Below are positions 46,757-56,394 of a stretch of 64,000 nt of DNA, piece after piece. Positions within the stretch are counted from its first letter, which is position 1. Every line of letters starts with the position of its first letter. Below the pieces are notes generated by a model, which did not search any database, was not told the DNA's origin, and saw only the letters and a list, made by a program, of their open reading frames with translations. The stretch is from Methanococcoides orientis (lineage in GTDB: Archaea > Halobacteriota > Methanosarcinia > Methanosarcinales > Methanosarcinaceae). The position numbers and the translations under genes are program-made. The DNA lies in contig NZ_CP073710.1 of assembly GCF_021184045.1 (NCBI RefSeq), forward strand, positions 2,242,685 through 2,306,684. Direction: 5' to 3'.

Positions 46757-47518
46757 ATGGGAAAAAGTATCGCGGTACATTCATCAAAAGGTGGTTCAGG
46801 TAAAACCTCTTTTTCTATCAACCTTGCATTTGCATATGCATCCGCCGGGAAGAGCGTATGCCTCCTTGATGCCGATCTTAAGGCTCCAAGTGTTTTTAAT
46901 TATATGTTTCCTGATTCTGACTGCTGGCTGAACGATGTCCTTGATGGTAAATGTGGTATCATGGATGCGATCGTTGAGGTCGTTGATGACTCAGTAGCAC
47001 CTGGTAAGTTATGTGTGGGCTATTGCAATCCTGACATCGATGCAGTTCGTGAGATTTCGGGCAAGGATCGTAAATGGCAGTCAAAGGCCCTAAAGATCAT
47101 CATGGGCATAAAGAATGATCTGTTCTCTTCCGGAATAGATGTGCTTATCATCGATACAGGTCCCGGTGTGGATTTCACCTCGGTTAATGCAATAGCTGCA
47201 GCGGATTATGTGATAATGGTGACCAGGCCTGACAGATCTCACCAGAAATATATGGAGCAGATCATTGATGGTATTTATATTCCGCTTGACAAAGATTATG
47301 GTGTCATTATGAACAAGTGTCATGAAAAGGATCCTATCTCAATATCCGGTATGACCAATTCGGAGGTTCCTTTACTGGCATCAATACCCTGCCTTTGTGA
47401 TATTGCCCTGAGGGGCGATTCAGAAGTATTGGTGGTCACAGATCCGGAAAATCCTTTCTCAAAAGCTGTTTTCACAGTTGTTAAGAATATCGAAGAGTGC
47501 CTTTCCCTAAGTGATTAA
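46757..47518 (+). CDS. ParA/MinD-family P-loop ATPase
   Basis: 253 residues. Deviant Walker A SSKGGSGKTSFS at residues 9-20 with the signature Lys, switch I CLLDADLKAPSVF, switch II IIDTGPGVDF. No ParB or Mrp-type C-terminus is seen, and no membrane-targeting helix is obvious. Monocistronic, with TATA box ATTATATAGAAG about 60 bp upstream. Cargo unknown. Confidence 0.85.
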   Translation: MGKSIAVHSSKGGSGKTSFSINLAFAYASAGKSVCLLDADLKAPSVFNYMFPDSDCWLNDVLDGKCGIMDAIVEVVDDSVAPGKLCVGYCNPDIDAVREISGKDRKWQSKALKIIMGIKNDLFSSGIDVLIIDTGPGVDFTSVNAIAAADYVIMVTRPDRSHQKYMEQIIDGIYIPLDKDYGVIMNKCHEKDPISISGMTNSEVPLLASIPCLCDIALRGDSEVLVVTDPENPFSKAVFTVVKNIEECLSLSD

Positions 47519-47519
47519 C

Positions 47520-48320
47520 TCATTTTTTATCTTTTTCAAGCATATCCTTCACTTCATTTACATAGTTCAGGATGTCATCCTTTTTTGCATCCTGAATATT
47601 TTCATGGAATGTGTCCGATTCCATGAGTGTGTTCTGAAGTGATATTATCAGCAGATACATTATCGAAGCTGCTGCCAATGCAAGTGTGATCCTTTCGATA
47701 GGATAGATAGTGATGACCGATACAAACATCTGAGGTGGCAGGTCAAAGAGTATTGCTGCACTTATGCTGCCTGCAAGATGGTCTGCCAGGATTGCCATAA
47801 GTGCTGCAAGAAGCAGGAATATAAATTTGAACAGGTTCTCTTTCCTGTCCTTTAATTTGTAGTTGAATACGAGGAAGGCTCCAAGGGTGATAACGTGGAA
47901 CCACGGGTAGTAGTATACGGTCCTTCCGAGGGGTGTGATGTACCAAAGCAGTATAAGAGCCCCAAAAATTGCCATTGCAGCTTTTTCTTTCTTTGTGATA
48001 CAAAGACCGGCCACTGCCGAGGCCATTGCCACAAAGAAAGGGGTAAGCAGATGGAATGTGTCCGGGCTACCTCCTCCTCTCACTAAGGTATGGCCCATAA
48101 TAGCGGTAAATGATGCGATCACTCCCCAAAAGGGACCAAGTAGCATTCCATTCAATGCACCAAAAGATACTACCGAACTTATCCTTGCTCCCTCTATGCC
48201 GATGAGGTTCTCAAAATCGGGAAACCAGCTTGCAAAGTATGTTATTACTATGGCGGAAAGAACATACAATGGTGTGAGGTTCCTTTTTTTGATAAGCTGG
48301 TTGTATATATCAATGATCAC
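47520..48320 (-). CDS. Polytopic membrane protein, ECF S-component-like
   Basis: 266 residues with about eight hydrophobic segments. The pattern VSFGALNGMLLGPFWGVIAS resembles the S components of ECF vitamin transporters, but it is longer and ends in a charged cytoplasmic tail (DDILNYVNEVKDMLEKDKK). Convergent with the MinD-like gene, 1 bp apart. No ECF ATPase nearby, so substrate capture would need the shared module. Function uncertain. Confidence 0.5.
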   Translation of the reverse strand: MIIDIYNQLIKKRNLTPLYVLSAIVITYFASWFPDFENLIGIEGARISSVVSFGALNGMLLGPFWGVIASFTAIMGHTLVRGGGSPDTFHLLTPFFVAMASAVAGLCITKKEKAAMAIFGALILLWYITPLGRTVYYYPWFHVITLGAFLVFNYKLKDRKENLFKFIFLLLAALMAILADHLAGSISAAILFDLPPQMFVSVITIYPIERITLALAAASIMYLLIISLQNTLMESDTFHENIQDAKKDDILNYVNEVKDMLEKDKK

Positions 48321-48407
48321 AATATTCTATTATCCTTATTATTATATAATGCTTTAAGGAAACATCTGCCTTTTTTTAGAATTCACAGCAGATTTCTCAT
48401 CAGAACT

Positions 48408-48418
48408 GATATATATAG
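48408..48418 (+). promoter_or_regulatory. TATA box of fae-hps
   Basis: TGATATATATA centred about 35 bp before ATG 48446, so the leader is only about 10 nt. Confidence 0.5.
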
Positions 48419-48445
48419 TCATGGCAATTTAGCGGATTGATAACT

Positions 48446-49636
48446 ATGATGTTTATTGGAGAAGCACTAATTGGCGAGGCACCAGAACTCGCACACGTCG
48501 ATCTTATGATCGGGGACAAGGAGGGACCTGTCGGACAGGCGTTCGCAACAGGTATGACCCAGCTTTCAGCAGGTCACACTCCTCTTCTTTCCGTCATTCG
48601 CCCGAACTTACCAACAAAGCCATCTACACTGATCGTTCCAAAAGTGACAGTGAAGAATATGGATCAGGCCTCACAGATATTTGGTCCTGCTCAGGCAGCT
48701 GTTGCTAAGGCTATCGCTGATGCAGTGGAAGAAGGAATTGTCCCGAAAGACCAGGCTGAAGACCTTGTGATCATCGCAAGCGTATTCATCCATCCACAGG
48801 CTGTTGACTACAACCGTATCTTCAGGTACAACTACGGTGCTACAAAACTTGCTCTTAAGCGCGCACTGGACAATTTCCCATCCATCGACACTGTGCTCGA
48901 AGAGAAGGACAAGTCCTCACACGCAATTATGGGATTCAAGGTATCAAGGCTCTGGGATGCCCCATACCTGCAGGTTGCACTTGACAATCCAAACATCGAT
49001 GCTATTCGCAATGTCGTCAAGCAGCTTCCAAAGAGCGACCACCTTATCCTGGAAGCAGGTACACCTCTTATCAAACGCTATGGTGTGGACGTAATCACCA
49101 AGCTTCGTGAGATCAAGCCTGACGCATTCATCGTTGCTGACCTTAAGACACTTGATACAGGTAACCTTGAGGCACGTATGGTAGCAGATGCAACCGCAGA
49201 CGCTATTGTCGTTTCCGCACTTGCACCTATTGCAACACTTAACAAGGCTATCGCAGAAGCACACAAGACCGGTATCTCTGCTGTCATGGACACACTGAAC
49301 CAGCCAGACCCTGTAGCTGTACTTGAACAGCTTGACGAGCTTCCTGATGTCGTCGAACTTCACCGTGCGATCGATATCGAAGAGACTGCTCACGCATGGG
49401 GCAGTATCGAGGGTATCAAGGCGATCGGTGAGAAGCGCAACAAGAAGATCCTTGTAGCAGTTGCAGGCGGTGTACGTGTTGACACTATCTCCGCTGCACT
49501 TGGCGCAGGAGCTGACATCCTCGTTGTTGGAAGGGCTATCACCAACTCCAAGGACATCAAGCAGGCAGCTGACCAGTTCATTGAAGGTCTGAACAAGCCT
49601 GAGATCGACCAGTTCAGAGTAATGACCGATTTCTAA
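48446..49636 (+). CDS. fae-hps: Bifunctional formaldehyde-activating enzyme / 3-hexulose-6-phosphate synthase
   Basis: 396 residues. N-terminal Fae domain (residues ~1-165: FIGEALIGEAPELAHVDLMI, LLSVIRPNLPTKPSTLIVPK) condenses formaldehyde with tetrahydromethanopterin. C-terminal HPS domain (FIVADLKTLDTGNLEARM, VAGGVRVDTI) joins formaldehyde to ribulose 5-phosphate, or runs in reverse to make pentose. In methanogens the fusion serves ribose formation by the reverse RuMP pathway. Start at ATG 48446 or 48449; both give MFIGEA. Confidence 0.95.
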   Translation: MMFIGEALIGEAPELAHVDLMIGDKEGPVGQAFATGMTQLSAGHTPLLSVIRPNLPTKPSTLIVPKVTVKNMDQASQIFGPAQAAVAKAIADAVEEGIVPKDQAEDLVIIASVFIHPQAVDYNRIFRYNYGATKLALKRALDNFPSIDTVLEEKDKSSHAIMGFKVSRLWDAPYLQVALDNPNIDAIRNVVKQLPKSDHLILEAGTPLIKRYGVDVITKLREIKPDAFIVADLKTLDTGNLEARMVADATADAIVVSALAPIATLNKAIAEAHKTGISAVMDTLNQPDPVAVLEQLDELPDVVELHRAIDIEETAHAWGSIEGIKAIGEKRNKKILVAVAGGVRVDTISAALGAGADILVVGRAITNSKDIKQAADQFIEGLNKPEIDQFRVMTDF

Positions 49637-49666
49637 GCGTGCGTTTCTTCGCACGTTCCCTTTTTT
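49636..49666 (+). terminator. Hairpin between fae-hps and tpiA
   Basis: 6-8-bp stem around CGTGCG/CGCACG, loop TTTCTT, T-run at 49661-49666. It stands just before tpiA and may terminate part of the transcripts. Confidence 0.6.
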
Positions 49667-49680
49667 ATGGTGGGGTATGA

Positions 49681-50346
<666 letters not shown>

Positions 50347-50380
50347 TACCTTAATAGAATTATTATAAAAAGAAGTAAGT

Positions 50381-50404
50381 GATGCCCTATGGCATCCTTT
50401 TTTT
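50381..50404 (+). terminator. Terminator of tpiA
   Basis: Perfect stem GATGCC/GGCATC, loop CTAT, followed by a T-run of seven. Confidence 0.75.
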
Positions 50405-50419
50405 AAATTTATTTTTCCC

Positions 50420-50782
50420 TTATAGGAAATACCATCCGATCAATAGCAACAGTGATGAGAATCCTACTTTAATTCCCATGGTAAGTTCCAGGTGAAGGTT
50501 GCGTGCAACCATGTTGGATATTCCGATAGGCGGTGGTGATAGTAGTAGTGCTGCCAGGAACAATGAGATGCCTGATATGTAATTGTTTTCCACAATAATA
50601 AGGTAGAGTCCTGAAATACCCAGGTATATACCGAAAATGGAGATTATCAGAAGTCCCATTTTGTAGAATCGAAGGTATTTTTCGATACCTCCGGGAAGCA
50701 TATTGGCAGTTTGCAAATTTTCAGTCTTTTTCAAAAGATCACCGCGGTCAGTGTTTAAACGGAATACTAAATTTGTTTTCAT
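50420..50782 (-). CDS. Small membrane protein (120 aa), unknown
   Basis: Hydrophilic N-terminus (~40 residues), then helices MGLLIISIFGIYLGISGLYL, ISLFLAALLLSPPPIG and FSSLLLLIGWYFL. Starts about 10 bp after the tyrA stop on the same strand, so it may be the last gene of the aro operon. Family not recognised; no link to aromatic synthesis seen. Confidence 0.55.
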   Translation of the reverse strand: MKTNLVFRLNTDRGDLLKKTENLQTANMLPGGIEKYLRFYKMGLLIISIFGIYLGISGLYLIIVENNYISGISLFLAALLLSPPPIGISNMVARNLHLELTMGIKVGFSSLLLLIGWYFL

Positions 50783-50792
50783 TGCATAAATA

Positions 50793-52118
50793 TCAGATGG
50801 AATCCTGACCCCTTATTCCGCAACCAAGGCCGACAAACAGTTTTTCGATATCTCCCTGTACCTCTGCAACAGGCAGGTCTCCAAGTATGTTGATGCGGTA
50901 TGTAACACTGAGCCTGTCATCGGATATGCCTGAGTAAGTGTCAATGATGCTGACAGAAACTATCCTCTCATCACAATCGATGACCTTCTCAATGATCTGT
51001 GGATTTGCTCCGACAGGTATCAGGACCGAGATATCCCGGGCATGATGTGTAAGGTTATCGATCTTCCACTTTTTCAGTTCTGCATCGTTAAGCAACCTGA
51101 TATTCTCTGTTCTAAGAGATACGGTCCTGTCTCCCTTTGATAGCGTTACTGTCCGGGGTGTGACCTTTTCGATGATGCCAACATGAGTAACTCCAGAGTA
51201 GTTATGCAGAAGTCCTCTTTCTTTTCCGACGGATGCTATCATTTCCTCGAACTCGGCTATCTTTGCATTGATCAGCTTATCAGATCTGTGCAATGCAGAT
51301 GCAGTGTCCTTGAAATGGGCAGCTGCTTCGGTCATCTTTTTGCAGAAGGCTTCTGTGTCCTCTTGCCGGACTATGTCCGAGAGCACATTGCATTCGTTTA
51401 TGAATGCCTCATGGACCTTGAGCACCTGGTCGTTCTTCATCTGGATGTGGGCGTACAGGTATGGGTTCTGTCCTAATATCCTGCCCACGAAGTCTACCAT
51501 TATCTCATACACCGGGCTCATGAAACGGCGTGACTTGCTCACATCGAAATCAAGGCTTTTGAACGTCGTCCCGATTGTTATGTATGCAAAATGTGTCAGA
51601 CCTTGGACGACGGAGACGAACTGATCGTGTTCCTGTGGGTCGATTATCTCAATATGTGCACCGCTTTGTTCGAAGAGGTCGTGCATGATCGGGAACCATT
51701 TATCACAACGTCCTTTTGTGGGGCTCATTATGACTATCTGGCCCTGTAATGTGGGGATGGAAGGGCCGAACATTGGGTGTGTTCCCAGAATTTCGACACC
51801 TTCCGGAGCGTATTCCCTCATTGTGTTGACGGGCTCTGCCTTGATGGACGTAAGGTCCATTATCAGGCTTCCCGGCTTCATTTTCGGAGCGGTTTCCTTG
51901 ATCACCCTTGCAGTGATGTCTATGGGTACGGTAATTACCACGACATCGGCTCTCCTGATCTCTCTGTCAAGGTCAGTGGCAAATTCCACTCCCATCTGGT
52001 CTGCGATCTCGGTCTTGCCACTGCTTCCCCATACGATCACTTCATAACCGTGCCTGAGGAAGAACTTAGTGAACCACTGCCCCATTCCTCCGGTACCGCC
52101 GATTATGAGCATCCTCAT
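50793..52118 (-). CDS. tyrA: Prephenate dehydrogenase with C-terminal regulatory region
   Basis: 441 residues. NADP-binding MLIIGGTGGMGQWFTKFF at the start, the domain continuing through VVVITVPI and LGTHPMFGPSIP, with helical prephenate domain to ~290. The last ~90 residues (RDISVLIPVGANPQIIEKV) have an ACT-like pattern, suggesting feedback by an aromatic amino acid. ATG 52118 overlaps the aroE stop as ATGA. Oxidatively decarboxylates prephenate towards tyrosine. Confidence 0.9.
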   Translation of the reverse strand: MRMLIIGGTGGMGQWFTKFFLRHGYEVIVWGSSGKTEIADQMGVEFATDLDREIRRADVVVITVPIDITARVIKETAPKMKPGSLIMDLTSIKAEPVNTMREYAPEGVEILGTHPMFGPSIPTLQGQIVIMSPTKGRCDKWFPIMHDLFEQSGAHIEIIDPQEHDQFVSVVQGLTHFAYITIGTTFKSLDFDVSKSRRFMSPVYEIMVDFVGRILGQNPYLYAHIQMKNDQVLKVHEAFINECNVLSDIVRQEDTEAFCKKMTEAAAHFKDTASALHRSDKLINAKIAEFEEMIASVGKERGLLHNYSGVTHVGIIEKVTPRTVTLSKGDRTVSLRTENIRLLNDAELKKWKIDNLTHHARDISVLIPVGANPQIIEKVIDCDERIVSVSIIDTYSGISDDRLSVTYRINILGDLPVAEVQGDIEKLFVGLGCGIRGQDSI

Positions 52119-52927
52119 AATTTCAGGGCCTCCATTACGGCCTTTTTCATAATGTCCACAGGTGGTTCCACGCCGGTCCATATGCGGAATGCTTCTGCGC
52201 CCTGGTAGACCAACATCATGATGCCTGTGACTGGATTTGCTCCGGCAGCTTCGGTTTCCCTGAGCAATTTTGTCTTCAATGGATTGTAAACGACGTCAAA
52301 AACGGTGAGGTTGGAATGCATCTGGTCAGCGGTGACGATGGTGTCGCCTATGCAGGGGTCCATTCCAACAGTTGTTGTATTGATGAGTATATCTGTGTCT
52401 TCCAGGCACCTGTCCAGTACGTCCAGCCCGAAGCCGTTGACATTTCCGATCTCTGCTGCAAGGGTCATTGCCCTTTCAGGGGTCCTGTTGGCAATGTTGA
52501 CCTTTGCACCGGCTTCTGTGAACGTGAAGGCTATTGCCCTGGCAGCGCCTCCGGCACCGAGGATCAGTACGTTCTTATCCTGTATGTCTACACCAGCATC
52601 TTCCAGTGTCTTCTGCGCACCGAGGCCATCTGTGTTGTAACCTTTGATACCGTCCTTAAAATCGATGGTATTGACAGCTCCTATCCTTGCAGCCAGTTCG
52701 TCGGTCTCAATAAGTCCGATGGCAGTCTCTTTTAGCGGGACTGTGAGGTTCAATCCTCCAAATCCCATGGCCTGTGCGCCTTTTAAGGCATCGCCAAGAT
52801 CCTGCTGCTTTACTTTGAATGCATGGAATGTGCAGTCCATTCCAAGAGCTTCGAAGGCTGCATTGTGCATGATGGGTGAGAGTGAATGGGCGATCGGATC
52901 TCCCATAACTCCGAATACCTGTTTCAT
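52115..52927 (-). CDS. aroE: Shikimate dehydrogenase
   Basis: 270 residues. Substrate motif PIAHSLSPIMHNAAF near residue 12, LNLTVPLKE, catalytic region YNTDGLGA, NADP loop LILGAGGAARAI and NRTPERA. Reduces 3-dehydroshikimate. Overlaps aroD at its start and tyrA at its end by 4 bp each. Confidence 0.95.
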   Translation of the reverse strand: MKQVFGVMGDPIAHSLSPIMHNAAFEALGMDCTFHAFKVKQQDLGDALKGAQAMGFGGLNLTVPLKETAIGLIETDELAARIGAVNTIDFKDGIKGYNTDGLGAQKTLEDAGVDIQDKNVLILGAGGAARAIAFTFTEAGAKVNIANRTPERAMTLAAEIGNVNGFGLDVLDRCLEDTDILINTTTVGMDPCIGDTIVTADQMHSNLTVFDVVYNPLKTKLLRETEAAGANPVTGIMMLVYQGAEAFRIWTGVEPPVDIMKKAVMEALKL

Positions 52928-53625
52928 TGAAGCATCTCCAGTGCTATTTTAAGTTCCTGTACTTTCAACTGTCCGGGTGCTACAGCGCTTGATACGCTGG
53001 CATAGGTAAGTTTGGAACCATAAAATGGTCCTACGATCCGGGTGTGCTTTCCAAGCTGGCCCATTGCGATGGTGCAAACGTTATCCTCACTTAATGTGAC
53101 CTCGAGCAGGTTTAGGACGTCCTGCATGCTGTTTGGCATCACTGCGAGCTTTGCGATATCGGCTCCTGCCTGTTTTGATCGTTCAAGGATATTCCTGATA
53201 GTTATTTTGTCAGGTGTGCTCTCAAAATCGTGGGAGGATATGATGACAGTTTTCCCTTTTTCTTTTGCCTTTTTTACAAGCCTGTCCCGAATATGTTGAT
53301 CTGCACTGAGCTCTACATCAATTGCATCTGTGAAAACAAGTATCTCTTCAAGCAAGTTTAGCCTGTCTTCTTCAGAGCCTTCCCAGTTTCCTCCCTCAGC
53401 TTGTAACCGATTGGTTGCAATACACGGAAGTCCTGTGTCAGATCGAAGCTTTTTGAGAATATCTGCTGCATTTTCGGGTGTGTTTATCCCGAGCAGGTCA
53501 AACCTGATCTCAAGGACGTCAGCACCCAGCTTTGCAGCGGCTTTTGCCTGTATCAGAGGTTCCTCGTTGATAGCTGCAACAAGGGCTGCCCTCTTATCCA
53601 GATCGAAATTACCTATGCTGACCAT
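52924..53625 (-). CDS. aroD: 3-Dehydroquinate dehydratase, type I
   Basis: 233 residues of the type I TIM barrel. LEIRFDLLG, the Schiff-base Lys near ADIAKLAVMPNS and catalytic His in VIISSHDFE are present. C-terminal SAVAPGQLKVQEL fits the family. Third gene of the aro operon, 3 bp after aroB'. Confidence 0.94.
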   Translation of the reverse strand: MVSIGNFDLDKRAALVAAINEEPLIQAKAAAKLGADVLEIRFDLLGINTPENAADILKKLRSDTGLPCIATNRLQAEGGNWEGSEEDRLNLLEEILVFTDAIDVELSADQHIRDRLVKKAKEKGKTVIISSHDFESTPDKITIRNILERSKQAGADIAKLAVMPNSMQDVLNLLEVTLSEDNVCTIAMGQLGKHTRIVGPFYGSKLTYASVSSAVAPGQLKVQELKIALEMLQ

Positions 53626-53628
53626 GTC

Positions 53629-54771
53629 TCATTTCTCTATGATGGTCTCTTCAACCTTCATGCCGAAGTGGCGTGCGCCTCCCTCGTAGTTTACCATTAC
53701 TTCATCTCCGGGCTTAAGCTCGGCAATGGAGATAGGTTCACCGTTGGCGTCTACAAGTTTGATGGTTTCGGCATTCTGGAGTATGTTCTTGATAATGTTT
53801 CCATTTACCTCTGCTTCAACAAGCATTAGCGGGCGTCTTTCGATCTTGACCCTGCCGACAATGCCTGCACGCTGGTTGCCCTGTGCATCAACGATGGTGA
53901 CATCATCACCGGATTTGAGTTCAGAGAGGTATCTGGTCTTGTCGCCGACCTTCACGTATGCATGCACTGCTCCTGCATTTACCCTGAACGGCCTGGATGC
54001 CACGTACGGGCTTTCCTCGGATTCGGAGTGGACAAGGAACATACCGCTTGCCTGGGAACCGACGAGCATTCCCTCACCACGTGTCATCATGTTACATGTA
54101 TCGACACAGACGCGGTCTCCCATTCCCACAGGTTCGACCTTTGTGACCTTTGCAGCGACGAGTTCCAGTGCATCCACGCCTGAGCTCTCGGCTACTGTAA
54201 CAGTGGCCTTGATGGCATTGGGATCTTCACTGTCAAGCAGGACACCTTCTGAACCATGCTCCATGGTCTCAAGGGCAAGCTTTGCTTCGTCAGCATCCCG
54301 GACACCGGCAATGATCTGCACATTGCTGTCCTGAAGACCTGCGATGAGGTTCTCAAGAGGAATGACCTTCCAGTCGGTACCAACGATGATCAGGAAATCA
54401 CATTCCTTTCCGATCTGTGCTGCAAATTCCTCGTATGCCTTGTTCTGTATGACCACATATGCACCTACGGTGAGGCCTTTTTCCTTTAAACGGATAGCTG
54501 TGCTCATGTCAAGGGATCCGATGGGGTCAGGAGACAGAGGTCTTGTACCGTCGCCTTCTCCTCCTTTTCCGACGACCACAACGTCAGCGCCTGACTTATC
54601 GTCATTGGCAAAAGCAGCGACCTTGATGTCGCCAAGTTCTCTCACTTTTTCCACTTCGCCAGCGTTTACAAGAACGTAGTTTGCACCGGATTCCAGTCCG
54701 GTGGTTATCCTGTCCTTGTGATCTTCCCAGTCGCCTTTATCGGCTTTGATCCAAATTGTCTTGTCTTTCAT
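53629..54771 (-). CDS. aroB': 3-Dehydroquinate synthase II (AroB')
   Basis: 380 residues from ATG 54771 (KDKTIWIKADKGDWEDHK). An archaeal family unrelated to bacterial AroB; conserved segments are IGSLDMSTAIRLKEKGLTVGA, VDTCNMMTRGEGMLVGSQASG and NAGAVHAYVKVGDKTRYL. Uses the product of AroA' to make 3-dehydroquinate with NAD. Twenty-two bp after aroA'. Confidence 0.93.
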   Translation of the reverse strand: MKDKTIWIKADKGDWEDHKDRITTGLESGANYVLVNAGEVEKVRELGDIKVAAFANDDKSGADVVVVGKGGEGDGTRPLSPDPIGSLDMSTAIRLKEKGLTVGAYVVIQNKAYEEFAAQIGKECDFLIIVGTDWKVIPLENLIAGLQDSNVQIIAGVRDADEAKLALETMEHGSEGVLLDSEDPNAIKATVTVAESSGVDALELVAAKVTKVEPVGMGDRVCVDTCNMMTRGEGMLVGSQASGMFLVHSESEESPYVASRPFRVNAGAVHAYVKVGDKTRYLSELKSGDDVTIVDAQGNQRAGIVGRVKIERRPLMLVEAEVNGNIIKNILQNAETIKLVDANGEPISIAELKPGDEVMVNYEGGARHFGMKVEETIIEK

Positions 54772-54793
54772 ATGTATACGCCATTTGCCGTCA

Positions 54794-55591
54794 TCATTTA
54801 AGTGTTTGTAGTGCTTCCTCAACACTGCGGCCTTTGTGGACGATCTGTGTGATGGCCTGTGTCATCTTTGTGGGGTCAGGATGCTGGAACACATTCCTTC
54901 CGATGGCAACTCCTCTTGCTCCGGATTCCATTGCACCGTTGATCATTTCCAGGAACTGCTCATCGGTCTCGGTCTTTGGTCCGCCTGCAATAACAACAGG
55001 TACCGGGCATCCCTTTACAACGTCCTTGAAGCTGTCAACATCTCCGGTGTAGACGGTCTTGATGATGTCTGCGCCAAGCTCTGCTCCGACCCTGGCTGCG
55101 TGTGCTACCATTTCCGGATCGTGTGGGTTTGTGACCTTCTTGCCTCTTGGGTACATCATAGACAGGAGTGGGATTCCCCATTCGTCACATTGTTCTGCGA
55201 CATATCCGAGCTTCTTGAGCTGGTCGGATTCGGTCTCAGAACCGACGTTCACGTGAATGGATACGGCGTCAGCACCCATTTTCATGGCTTCTTCGACCTT
55301 GCAGACAAGTACCTTGTCGTTAGGGTCAGGTCCAAGGGATGTGGATGCGCTCATGTGAACGATAAGCCCGACGTCATGGCCGTATCCGCGGTGGCCGTGG
55401 TAAACCATTCCTTTCTGCATGAGGATTGCATCTGCACCTCCTTCTGCGACCTTGTTGATGGAATCTGCAATGTCTATTACTCCCCGGATGGGTCCGTCAG
55501 ACATTCCGTGGTCCATCGGAATGATGACCATGTTCCTGCTTTCCCTTTGCATGATCCTTTCTATTCGAATCTTTTTACCTATCTCAGCCAT
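54794..55591 (-). CDS. aroA': 2-Amino-3,7-dideoxy-D-threo-hept-6-ulosonate synthase (AroA')
   Basis: 265 residues, class I aldolase-like TIM barrel. [14 protein letters not shown] at ~27, [30 protein letters not shown] and the Schiff-base Lys in [11 protein letters not shown]. First gene of the operon. It condenses an aldehyde from the aspartate branch with a ketose phosphate, as in methanogens that lack DAHP synthase. Confidence 0.94.
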   Translation of the reverse strand: MAEIGKKIRIERIMQRESRNMVIIPMDHGMSDGPIRGVIDIADSINKVAEGGADAILMQKGMVYHGHRGYGHDVGLIVHMSASTSLGPDPNDKVLVCKVEEAMKMGADAVSIHVNVGSETESDQLKKLGYVAEQCDEWGIPLLSMMYPRGKKVTNPHDPEMVAHAARVGAELGADIIKTVYTGDVDSFKDVVKGCPVPVVIAGGPKTETDEQFLEMINGAMESGARGVAIGRNVFQHPDPTKMTQAITQIVHKGRSVEEALQTLK

Positions 55592-55704
55592 TTTATCACT
55601 CTCTTATCATCGGTATTTGTTAAATCGTGTTAGTATGTGACATAGTAGCACAAACAACTATTTAAATCTTGTTATTTTCTCCCTTTCTTAAAATCTGGAA
55701 TAGT

Positions 55705-55715
55705 CTTATATATAG
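55705..55715 (+). promoter_or_regulatory. TATA box of guaAA
   Basis: CTTATATATAG about 50-58 bp before ATG 55763; leader about 25-30 nt. The divergent aroA' gene must have its own box between 55620 and 55670 (TATTTAAAT at 55659-55667 is a candidate). Confidence 0.5.
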
Positions 55716-55762
55716 ATTCATCATTACTGGCAATATCGACTCAACCCGGTGTGATTTTCATC

Positions 55763-56332
55763 ATGAGAGAGTTAAAGATCCTTGTTATCAATAATTATGG
55801 CCAGTTCTGTCACCTTATTCACAGAACCGTACGCGATCTCGACATGGAAACGAAGATCGTAGCGAACACGACCTCTGTGGAAGATATCCTTGAGGAAGAG
55901 CCGGATGGCATCATTTTAAGCGGTGGTCCGTCAATGGATCGTATAGGCATTTGCCAGGAATATGTTGAGAGTATCGACAGGCCTATCCTGGGAATCTGCC
56001 TAGGACACCAGCTTATAGCCAAGACCTTCGGTGGACAGACCGGTTCAGGTGAGTATGGCGGCTATGCAGAGATCGATGTGGAGGTCCTGGAAGAGGACGA
56101 TATCCTTAAAGGGCTTGGCCCGAGAACATCCGTATGGGCTTCCCATGCTGATGAGGTCACTGTGCTTCCTGAAGGGTTCCTGCACCTTGCACGCTCGGAC
56201 GTGTGTGAGATCGAGGCAATGCGCCATCCTGAAAGGCCGATCTACGGAGTGCAGTGGCATCCTGAAGTTGCTCACACCGATAAAGGTGAAGAGCTTTTCA
56301 TGAACTTCTTTGAGGTTTGTGAGAACTATTGA
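55763..56332 (+). CDS. guaAA: GMP synthase glutaminase subunit
   Basis: 189 residues. Catalytic Cys in ILGICLGHQ near residue 76, and His-Glu in [11 protein letters not shown] near 166. The two-subunit form is archaeal: this glutaminase gives ammonia to a separate synthetase subunit (not in the window). ATG 55763 chosen; an upstream in-frame ATT/ATG lies at 55751. Confidence 0.93.
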   Translation: MRELKILVINNYGQFCHLIHRTVRDLDMETKIVANTTSVEDILEEEPDGIILSGGPSMDRIGICQEYVESIDRPILGICLGHQLIAKTFGGQTGSGEYGGYAEIDVEVLEEDDILKGLGPRTSVWASHADEVTVLPEGFLHLARSDVCEIEAMRHPERPIYGVQWHPEVAHTDKGEELFMNFFEVCENY

Positions 56333-56340
56333 AGTCAGAA

Positions 56341-56365
56341 CTCCTGCCTTATCGCAAAGCAGGAG
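56341..56365. terminator. Hairpin between convergent genes
   Basis: 7-bp perfect stem CTCCTGC/GCAGGAG with an 11-nt loop, between guaAA and the next convergent gene. Confidence 0.55.
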
Positions 56366-56394
56366 CTAAATCTGTCTTTCCTTTCAATTCTTTT

